Below, one piece after another: positions 16,661 through 24,264 of a stretch of DNA of 64,000 bases (position 1 is the first letter of the stretch; each line of letters starts with the position of its first letter). Position numbers and translations under genes: made by a program. The DNA is from Calothrix sp. NIES-2098 (GTDB taxonomy: Bacteria; Cyanobacteriota; Cyanobacteriia; Cyanobacteriales; Nostocaceae). Location: contig AP018172.1 of the NCBI GenBank assembly GCA_002368175.1, positions 6,451,001 to 6,515,000 of the forward strand, read 5' to 3'. The notes beneath the pieces were generated by a model. It had not been told where the DNA came from, ran no database searches, and saw nothing but the letters and a program-made list of their open reading frames with translations.

Positions 16661-18964
16661 CTATTGACTTAATAGCAAACTATTCTCTATCGATTCCCGC
16701 ACATCAGGAGTCACATTCGCAGCATTATTGAGGCAATCTAATATTAATTCATTGGCATACCAATAATGTTGCAATTCCTGCCAATCTTTTTGGTTAAACT
16801 GCCAAGCATGACCAATTTGACGAGAAGCGATCGCTAAATTACGCAATTTCTCAATCCAAGTTTCTCCATGAGTTTGCCACCAAAGTTTTAATGCTTCTCT
16901 ACTTTGTTTTTGTGATGGTAGTTGGTTTTTTAAATCTTGTAGCGATATCTTTAACGATGGCTGCTCTGTCAACAGATGTTCCAAATCTAAAGCTAAACTC
17001 AAAGTAAATAAGCGTTGAAAAAATATCTCAGCAGTCATCGTCAAGCTGACAGAAAGTGCATGAGTTAGAGCTAAATCTAAAGCTAAATCATTAGCCAGAT
17101 TTCCTGCTAGCCGCGGATCTAAAGATAGAGCAAAAATTTGATTGCGGGCTAAAGGATGTTCTGGTGGTAGGGCAATAGTAATGTAAAAGGCGCGTACGCT
17201 AGCTGGATGATAGTCTTGGTTTACAGCAGTGGATTTAGCCGCTACCCAATTGCAGAAAGCCTTTAATTTTTCATTGCTAGTTACTAACTTATCAGTTTGT
17301 TGCTTCATTATCTGCAACAAATCATCGGCAGGTTGTAACATCCCTACAGTTAGTAAAAATATTTCTCGCCAACGTTCTTCATGAATGTGAGTGGCTAGTT
17401 CTTGTAGTGTTTGAGGATTGGCATTAGCAAAAAATTCTCTGGCTGTAAAATATTCTTGAAAAGTTAAATGTGAAAAAGAATAAATGCCTCTCGCTCGTTC
17501 AATTAATAACCCATGTTGCGCTTCAATAGCTTTTAATACAGCTGCACTTTCTAATTCCAAAGCATCTGCATCAGTTGTAGCTTGGGGAAGATGAGATAGA
17601 TAATCGGCAATGAGTTGCCGCATTTTAGCTTCTGGAAGAAAGAAATCTCTTTGGGTAAATGTAATTGCGGCAATGCGACTTAGCAATTTGATTTTTTGGA
17701 GTAAAGATAAATTGCGATAAATTTTATCTCGTTTAATGCCCCTTGCTTCATCCCAGTGTACTAGTAGTAAATCTAAACCTTGTTTATATAGTTCAGCACG
17801 CTGAGAGGGAAAATCTTCCACAAATTGAAATAATAAACAGGTAAGATTTAACAGAATTGGTGTAGAAGCCAATTCTAAAATTCTTGCATTCTCTGGTAGT
17901 TCTAATTTTTGAATAAACTTATGGGCTAATGATTGTGCTTTGGCTGGAGGTCTTTTGGCAACTGCTAAAAACCATTTTCTCGCAAAGGTAGCAATTTGCG
18001 ATTTAGTAAAATCAGCAATTTCTACTTCAGTAAATCCTTGAAATCTATAATATTGAGCAGCAATACGGCAGGTAATAATAATTCTATTTTTCGGGAAAGT
18101 CTCAATAAATTGTCTAATATTTTTAATAATTCTTTCGCTATCTGCTTCGGCAACTTCATCTAAAGCATCTAATAAAATTAAAGCTTTACCTTGAGCAAAT
18201 ACTGTAAAAATTTGCTGTTCGTTAATCTCAAAGCTAAAAAAATAGTTATGAATATAACTTACTAAACTTGTCTGGGGAGATTCCCTAGTATCTTCAGCCA
18301 GGTTTTTTAAATTGATAAAAATTGGCAGACAATCAGGTTGAAAAATCCCTTGATTACAACTAATAGCAATTGATTGTAAAAATGTAGTTTTACCAGAGCC
18401 GGGTTTTCCTAAAACCATCAGCTTTGAATATTGTAAAACTGCTTCTAGTCCAGCAACCCGCTTTTGACGTACTTTACCTAAGCCAAATCTGTCAAATTTA
18501 TCCCGATCGCATTTTTGTAGATCGTTAATATTTATCCATGTCTGGCTATTCATTTCCTCCAAGATATTGACATCAACATATAGTTGATTCAAATCTACAG
18601 GCTGGGCAATATCTAAAATATGCAAAGTACCGCACTGGGCGTGAATTTTGTCATAGTGAATAGACCGCAGCTTTTCGACTAGACTATGAGTATCTAAAGT
18701 CAACTGAGCAGGATTCTCTGCCAGAAAGACTTCATCATCAGTAGGTTTTTGTAAAATTTCTGCCGGATTTAGATCTAAAACTAAGCATATCTCGTTAAAG
18801 GCTTGGCGATCTATCGGTTTACCTGTGAAAAACTTCCATATTGGCTGACGAGTCTCTAAACCAACAGTCGCAGCTAAATATTCTTGCGTCCAGCCTTTGC
18901 GCTTAAACGCCAGTTTAGCTTTTCTAATACCTTCTACAGATGCTTGGAGCGATCGCTTTGCCAT
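16661..18964 (-). CDS. STAND/NACHT NTPase with N-terminal HTH-like domain and NCH2-like C-terminus
   Basis: 767 residues. An HTH-like start (about 1-70; KGWTQEYLAATVGLETRQPI, then WKFFTGKPIDRQAF) precedes a linker with QLYVDVNILEEM. The NACHT ATPase has Walker A VLGKPGSGKTTFL near 184-196, Walker B ALILLDALDEV near 260-270 and sensor-like RIIITCRIA. A helical region includes FSHLTFQEYFTAREFF, followed by a Leu/Ala/Asp-rich helical stretch. The C-terminal module (LKLWWQTHGETWIEKLRN to ESIENSLLL) matches what I recall as the NCH2-type domain of cyanobacterial NACHT proteins. Bacterial NACHT proteins include anti-phage NLR-like defenders; that role here is inference. The effector is not obvious. 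The first frame codon at 18976 is TTG; ATG at 18964 is preferred. Confidence 0.85.
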   Translation of the reverse strand: MAKRSLQASVEGIRKAKLAFKRKGWTQEYLAATVGLETRQPIWKFFTGKPIDRQAFNEICLVLDLNPAEILQKPTDDEVFLAENPAQLTLDTHSLVEKLRSIHYDKIHAQCGTLHILDIAQPVDLNQLYVDVNILEEMNSQTWININDLQKCDRDKFDRFGLGKVRQKRVAGLEAVLQYSKLMVLGKPGSGKTTFLQSIAISCNQGIFQPDCLPIFINLKNLAEDTRESPQTSLVSYIHNYFFSFEINEQQIFTVFAQGKALILLDALDEVAEADSERIIKNIRQFIETFPKNRIIITCRIAAQYYRFQGFTEVEIADFTKSQIATFARKWFLAVAKRPPAKAQSLAHKFIQKLELPENARILELASTPILLNLTCLLFQFVEDFPSQRAELYKQGLDLLLVHWDEARGIKRDKIYRNLSLLQKIKLLSRIAAITFTQRDFFLPEAKMRQLIADYLSHLPQATTDADALELESAAVLKAIEAQHGLLIERARGIYSFSHLTFQEYFTAREFFANANPQTLQELATHIHEERWREIFLLTVGMLQPADDLLQIMKQQTDKLVTSNEKLKAFCNWVAAKSTAVNQDYHPASVRAFYITIALPPEHPLARNQIFALSLDPRLAGNLANDLALDLALTHALSVSLTMTAEIFFQRLFTLSLALDLEHLLTEQPSLKISLQDLKNQLPSQKQSREALKLWWQTHGETWIEKLRNLAIASRQIGHAWQFNQKDWQELQHYWYANELILDCLNNAANVTPDVRESIENSLLLSQ

Positions 18965-18980
18965 TCTTTTAATCAAAAAC

Positions 18981-19037
18981 TATACACTGATTTTGCCGTT
19001 CGTATACAACTTATACAATTTATACGTTATCTTATAC
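18981..19037 (-). promoter_or_regulatory. Iterated TATAC sites upstream of the NACHT gene
   Basis: TATAC occurs at 18981, 19003, 19012, 19021 and 19033. The spacings are 22, 9, 9 and 12 bp. On the minus strand this reads as four GTATAA/GTATAC units in a row. It begins 17 bp before the ATG of the HTH-bearing NACHT gene. It may be an operator for that HTH or an extended promoter. Confidence 0.45.
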
Positions 19038-19204
19038 CAAAAACATAACACAACCTCTAATACTAGCTCTCTATAATAGTATGCAGTCAGCCAATTCTAC
19101 ATACCCAACTAGCTTATGGCATTGCTACACAATATTTTGCCTTGTAAAGCAATGCCCAAGCTTTTCGTAATAAGTTAAGTGGTTGTTAGTAAGATGTTGG
19201 CATA

Positions 19205-20398
19205 TTAAAAAAAATTTTCTAGTTCTGCTGCTGGTAAAGGGCGACTTAAGAGAAAACCTTGCATAGCATCGCAGTTGTATCGCCGTAAGAAATCAAGTTC
19301 TGCTTCTGTATCTACACCTTCAGCTACTACGCGTAAATTTAGACTGTGAGCCATTTGAATTACGGCTTGTGTCAGTTCTGATTTCTCAAAATTATTGTCT
19401 ACATTATGAATATAATATCGTCCAATTTTTAAGGTGTTAACTGGTAATTCTTTGAGTTTAGTTAAAGAACAATAAGCAATCCCAAAATCATCAATAGCGA
19501 TTTTGACACCTAGAGAACGCAATTTAGCAATGATGGCGATCGCATTATTGATGTTTTGTAGAATTATGCTTTCGCTAATTTCGATTTCTAGACGTTCTGG
19601 TGCCAATTTGTTATTCATCAATAGTGACGATATCTCTTCGGTGAAATCTGGAGAATAAAATTGACTGCCAGATACATTAAAATTAATCGTCAAGGATAAC
19701 AAATTAAGATTATCTTGCCAGATCTTCATCTGTTCGCAGATGTTAGTAAATACCCATTTTTCAATAGGTACAATTAAACCTGTAGATTCAGCTAATTGCA
19801 TAAACTCTAGTGGCGGAACCGAGCCTAATTCAAGGCTTTGCCATCGCAATAAACTTTCGGCTGCAATTATCTTACCTGAGGCAATATCTACTATTGGTTG
19901 ATAATATAAATCGAATTCCTGAAATTTGTTTTCTTTGACGACTCGCTGTAAATAAATTTCTAATAACTGCATTTTTGGTGAGAATGCCACATTTGCAGGC
20001 TGGCTTGATAATAAATGCTTTTTTAACGCAGCCTGTTTTTCTAAACGGTTGACAATTGCACTTAATAGTTCAGCACGGGTAAATGGCTTAGTTAGATAGT
20101 CATCAGCACCCAAATCCATACCTTGTCGAAAGTCAGCTTTCGCAGATTTAGCAGTCAAAAAAATAAAGGGAATTGTTGCGGTTAAGGGGTCTTGACGTAA
20201 TGTGGTTAACACGCCATAACCATCAATTTCGGGCATCATCATATCGCACAAAATCAAATCGGGAATTTCGGAGAATGCTAAATTTAACCCGATTCTGCCA
20301 TTGGCAGCAGCAAGCGTATCAAAATCCTCAGCTTCTAGTAAATCTAAAAGATTTTCTCGCACTAATTCTTCATCTTCAATTACTAAAATTTTTGTCAT
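19205..20398 (-). CDS. REC-EAL response regulator (cyclic di-GMP phosphodiesterase-like)
   Basis: 397 residues. Receiver (ILVIEDEELVRENLLDLLEA, phospho-Asp in LCDMMMPEIDG, Lys in YLTKPFTR), coil, then EAL domain (about 150-397: FDLYYQPIVDIASGKIIAAE, INFNVSGSQF, EIEISESI, IDDFGIAYCSL, VVAEGVDTE, MQGFLLSRPLP). EAL proteins hydrolyse cyclic di-GMP. Several consensus residues deviate: the EAL triplet is ESL, KID is KIG, and EGVE is EGVD, so activity may be altered. The start overlaps the upstream kinase gene by 23 bp, and AGGTGGG precedes ATG at 20398, implying translational coupling and a kinase-regulator pair. Confidence 0.92.
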   Translation of the reverse strand: MTKILVIEDEELVRENLLDLLEAEDFDTLAAANGRIGLNLAFSEIPDLILCDMMMPEIDGYGVLTTLRQDPLTATIPFIFLTAKSAKADFRQGMDLGADDYLTKPFTRAELLSAIVNRLEKQAALKKHLLSSQPANVAFSPKMQLLEIYLQRVVKENKFQEFDLYYQPIVDIASGKIIAAESLLRWQSLELGSVPPLEFMQLAESTGLIVPIEKWVFTNICEQMKIWQDNLNLLSLTINFNVSGSQFYSPDFTEEISSLLMNNKLAPERLEIEISESIILQNINNAIAIIAKLRSLGVKIAIDDFGIAYCSLTKLKELPVNTLKIGRYYIHNVDNNFEKSELTQAVIQMAHSLNLRVVAEGVDTEAELDFLRRYNCDAMQGFLLSRPLPAAELENFF

Positions 20399-23300
20399 AA
20401 TTCCCACCTGATTGCATTTGGTTTTTTAATGGTAGAGTGACTGTAAACTTAGACCCAACTCCCAATGTAGAGGATACAGAGATATCACCCTGGTGGATAT
20501 CAATACATTTTTTCACAATTGACAATCCCAAACCAGTACCGAGTATATTACCTACATTACTAGCCCGATGAAATGATTTAAATAGGTGCGATATATCTTC
20601 TGGCGGAATCCCGATTCCTTGGTCTTGGATTTCAAATATTGCTTGCCCATCTTGGCATGTTAAAGTCAATGCAACATTGCTATCAGATGGGGAATATTTG
20701 ATCGCATTCGAGAGTAAGTTATTAAGTATGTGTCCCAACAATTTTTCATCCATAAAACATGGTATAACTTCAGGATGGGTATTAAAAGAAATTCGACGCT
20801 GATTATTGAGATCTAGCTCAAAATCTTCGATTAATTGGCAGCAGTATTCAACCAAATCGAAAGATGTTGGTTGATAGTCTAGTATTCCCGCATCTGCTTT
20901 ACCGATAAACAAAACTTCGTTTAACATATCTGTCATGCGACTGACAGCACTTTGAATACGGCGCAGGTGAATGAGTTGTTTTTCTTGAGTCCATTTATGT
21001 CGGTAATGTTCTAGCAACTCTGCGGAAGAAAGGATAGTACTCAAGGGTGTGCGAAATTCATGGGAAGTCATGGAGATAAAACGAGATTTAAGTTCGTTGA
21101 GTTCTTTCTCTTTCTCTAGTGCGTGAATTAACTCTTGTTCTAATTGCTTTTGTTCTGTAATATCTGCCCAATAACCGACAAATTCCACTAATTTACCAGT
21201 TTCATCTTTCATTAATTTACCTTTGTCACACACCCAACGATAGTTACCATCTTGGTGTAAGAAGCGGTAATTCAAGCTGTAGTGGCCGCGATCTAGTGCT
21301 TGGGCAAGTTCGATAAAAATCTCAGATAAATCGTCGGGATGGATATTTCTAGACCAAAAACTTGAATCTTCGACAAATTCCTTGGCTTCATAGCCCATCA
21401 TCGCTTTGACATTTTCGCTGACGAAAGTTGCACCGAAATCTCCTGATAATTTGCAGGTATAGATAACAGCCGGGGTAGAGGAAAGTAAGTATTGCAATCT
21501 TTGTTGGCTGACAAGTAGTGCTGTTTCTGCTTGCTTGCGATCGCTAATATCTGTTTGAATGCCGATATAGTGGGTAAGTACGCCAGCCACATCATAAACA
21601 GGAGAAATGTTTAATTCGTTCCAAGAAATCCTGCCATCTTTGCGATAATTGCGGAGAATCACGGAGCAGTCTTTACCTGCTTGCATTGCTGCATTGAGTT
21701 GTTGTAACTCTAATTGATTAATTCCATTATTTAGGAACAAACAAAAGCTTTGGCCAATGACTTCGCTAGCCCAGTAGCCACTCATGCGCTCGTATGCAGA
21801 ATTAACATAGATAATTGGGCCGTTGGGAATGCTGGCATCAGCAATCATAATACCATTGCTGCAAGCTGCGATCGCGCGATCGCGGAGTCTCAAACTTTCT
21901 TCTGCCAGCTTGCGTTGCGTAACATCAGTATGAATACAAACTGTTCCTAAAACTTTCCCTGTAGCATCCTTCAAGGCGTCAGCGCATAAGTATACTTGCG
22001 AAATCCTTCCATTGCGGGCTTGCATAGATACTTCGCCTCGCCACGACTGACCGCTTTGGATACTACTGACTATTTGTTCAAACTCTGCTGGATACTTAAA
22101 AATCACATGTCCTCCTCCAGCAGCTCGCAGTTCTTCTAAAGTGTAATCATACAATTTGACAAATGCTGGGTTAACGTAAATAGTTTCACCCAAGATGTTG
22201 CCCATACAAACAGCATCGCTGGTACTTTCAATAGCTTTGCGAAAGCCTAAGAGTGACTCTTCAACTAATTTACGCTCGGTAATATCGGTAGAGATCCCAC
22301 ATATTGCATAAACTACACCATTAGCATCTTTTAACGGAAACTTAATCGACAAATAAGTGTGCAACCCATCGGCGTGTGGGACTATTTCTTCAGTTTCTAC
22401 AGGGATACCATTTGTAATTACTTGTTGGTTATGAACTACAAACTGCTCGGCAATATCTTGGTTCCAAATATCGTAAATGCTTTTCTTTAATATCTGCTCT
22501 TGCTTGAGATTGAATAGTTGTTCAAACTTCTTGTTGACCAGTAAGTATTTATTTTCAGCATCTACTAGATAAATTACCGCTGGGGAATTATCGATAATTG
22601 CTTGTAACTGCTGTTGAGTATTTCGCAAAGATGTTTCTGCTTGTTGACGCTGGGTAATATCTCGACTCATACCGCGATACCCTTGGAATTTACCTTCAGA
22701 GTCAAAGACTGGAACCCCACTTGTTTCCAGCCAAACTAGTTCCCCATTTCGATGCATCTGGATATTCTCCAAACATTGGAATGGTTGGGGAGTAATAAAA
22801 ATTACCGCAAATTCTTGAGCTATCCTCTCTCGCCTATCCAATGGCATAAATGCCACGGGACTTTTTCCTAAAACTTCTTCTGGTTCGTAGCCCAAAATAT
22901 CCCTAATTTTGGGGCTGACATAGGTATAGATGCCGTTTTTGTCTACTTCCCAAATTAAATCGCTGCTGGTTTCTATTAAGTTGCGGAACCGTTCTTCACT
23001 ATCTCTGAGTGCTGCTAGTGCCTGTTGGCGATCGCGTAACGCCGCTTGCTGTTGGCTGATATCGGTAGCTGTGCCTCGATCGGCAATTATTTCTCTGGTA
23101 TCTGTTTGTTCGGTTACTGCTTGAGCAACAATCCCCGCTTCCGTTTCCTGAGAATGCTGCAAGCGATTTTCTGAACACCATGATAAAGACCATTCGGTAT
23201 GTATCGATTCTCGATTTTGGAGATTTATCGCAGCACTTTCCTTTACTTGTGGCTCCAAAAGTTGGTAAATGCTATCCCATACGATCGCACCGATTGCTAA

Positions 23301-23651
23301 ACCATACTCATCCGCTACGGGAAGCAAACCCGAATCCGATTGGCGCAACAGAAAAAGTACTGTTGCCAGATCTCCAAGTTCCGATAGCTTCGGAGTCATT
23401 GTGATAGTTTGCATAACTTCAGCAATTCTTGTGGTTGTGAAGTCAATCCCTGAAGCTACAAGCCTGACAACATCTTTCTCTGTCAAGCACCCAACTATAT
23501 CCCCAGCTAATCCGACTAAAGTGCTTTTGCCTTGCTTCGCCATGAGGGCGATCGCATCTAACAACAATGTTTCTGGCTCAACGGTCAATGGCGAAAAATC
23601 AACTATTGACTTTAAGCATTTTAGCCACAGAAGTTGTGGTATGGCTTGCAT
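20376..23651 (-). CDS. CBS-PAS5 sensor histidine kinase
   Basis: 1091 residues, cytoplasmic. An N-terminal CBS pair (about 15-130: LLLDAIALMAKQGKSTLVGL, IVGCLTEKDVVRLVASG) may bind an adenine nucleotide. Five PAS domains follow (starting near residues 215, 340, 465, 590 and 720, each with a PAC tail such as ISTDITERK). HisKA has FISMTSHEFRTPLSTILSSA; HATPase has IQDQGIGIPPE and GTGLGLSIVKKCI. It is the first gene of a two-gene operon with the overlapping REC-EAL gene, its probable partner. Sensory ligands are not readable. Upstream gap 23652-24264 holds the promoter. Confidence 0.92.
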   Translation of the reverse strand: MQAIPQLLWLKCLKSIVDFSPLTVEPETLLLDAIALMAKQGKSTLVGLAGDIVGCLTEKDVVRLVASGIDFTTTRIAEVMQTITMTPKLSELGDLATVLFLLRQSDSGLLPVADEYGLAIGAIVWDSIYQLLEPQVKESAAINLQNRESIHTEWSLSWCSENRLQHSQETEAGIVAQAVTEQTDTREIIADRGTATDISQQQAALRDRQQALAALRDSEERFRNLIETSSDLIWEVDKNGIYTYVSPKIRDILGYEPEEVLGKSPVAFMPLDRRERIAQEFAVIFITPQPFQCLENIQMHRNGELVWLETSGVPVFDSEGKFQGYRGMSRDITQRQQAETSLRNTQQQLQAIIDNSPAVIYLVDAENKYLLVNKKFEQLFNLKQEQILKKSIYDIWNQDIAEQFVVHNQQVITNGIPVETEEIVPHADGLHTYLSIKFPLKDANGVVYAICGISTDITERKLVEESLLGFRKAIESTSDAVCMGNILGETIYVNPAFVKLYDYTLEELRAAGGGHVIFKYPAEFEQIVSSIQSGQSWRGEVSMQARNGRISQVYLCADALKDATGKVLGTVCIHTDVTQRKLAEESLRLRDRAIAACSNGIMIADASIPNGPIIYVNSAYERMSGYWASEVIGQSFCLFLNNGINQLELQQLNAAMQAGKDCSVILRNYRKDGRISWNELNISPVYDVAGVLTHYIGIQTDISDRKQAETALLVSQQRLQYLLSSTPAVIYTCKLSGDFGATFVSENVKAMMGYEAKEFVEDSSFWSRNIHPDDLSEIFIELAQALDRGHYSLNYRFLHQDGNYRWVCDKGKLMKDETGKLVEFVGYWADITEQKQLEQELIHALEKEKELNELKSRFISMTSHEFRTPLSTILSSAELLEHYRHKWTQEKQLIHLRRIQSAVSRMTDMLNEVLFIGKADAGILDYQPTSFDLVEYCCQLIEDFELDLNNQRRISFNTHPEVIPCFMDEKLLGHILNNLLSNAIKYSPSDSNVALTLTCQDGQAIFEIQDQGIGIPPEDISHLFKSFHRASNVGNILGTGLGLSIVKKCIDIHQGDISVSSTLGVGSKFTVTLPLKNQMQSGGNYDKNFSN

Positions 23652-24100
23652 AGATATTGAGTATAGTAATGATTAAAAATAGTTATTTAAGTAAACTGTT
23701 TTCTATACTTATAATATTTTTTCTTTCGCCGTTAATGATTGCGAGAGTAGAAATACGGGAAATTTTCTTTATATATACAACATTCTTTTTGGTATGTCTA
23801 ATGAGAATTTAAGGATAAATGTCTACAATCCTCAAGCTGAATATGAATCATCATTGCAATCTAGAATTAAGTTTACTTAGCGTCACAAAATTAACGTTCA
23901 AAACGCCCAAGTAGCGATCGATTGCAAATCAAAATAGAAAATTTATTTATAAATTACAACAAGTAAACCCAATTTAAAAGTTAGGTACACTAAGCTTTCA
24001 TTGAAATTAATAGGAAATAAAGAAAATCACAATAAACCTCAATGAGCAAAGCTAGCGAGGCTATAAACCTGATGAAATCGGTTATAGAAATAGAAAATGA

Positions 24101-24155
24101 TTCATCTTTTTCAAATTTACCATTTTCTCAATGGTAAAGTGCCAAATTTGATGAA
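24101..24155 (-). terminator. Long palindromic element, possible terminator of the GH10-like gene
   Basis: Inner perfect 9-bp stem TTTACCATT (24116-24124) / AATGGTAAA (24130-24138), enclosed by TTCATC (24101-24106) / GATGAA (24150-24155). CAAATTT / AAATTTG arms offer an alternative pairing. It lies about 110 bp past the stop of the gene ending at 24265. Confidence 0.45.
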
Positions 24156-24177
24156 AGCTGAGTCAAGAGTTAATGGG

Positions 24178-24262
24178 CATGGGGCAAGAGGAGAGATGGC
24201 GAGGAGGGGGAAGAAAACTCCCCACACTCCCTGGTCTCCCTTTTCCCCTTGCTCCCCTTACC
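24178..24262. repeat. G-rich/C-rich heptamer-type intergenic repeat
   Basis: A G-rich stretch (GGGGCAAGAGGAGAGATGGC type) is followed by a C-rich stretch (CTCCCTTTTCCCCTTGCTCC type), typical of degenerate short repeats between genes of filamentous cyanobacteria. Confidence 0.6.
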
Positions 24263-24264
24263 TC

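Larger units (their letters stand above)
23652..24264. other. Intergenic region with palindrome and purine/pyrimidine-biased repeats
   Basis: 613 bp with no supported gene, between the kinase and the GH10-like gene (both minus). It holds the palindromic element at 24101-24155 and a G-rich then C-rich repeat tract at 24178-24262, whose two halves could fold on each other. Confidence 0.5.
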
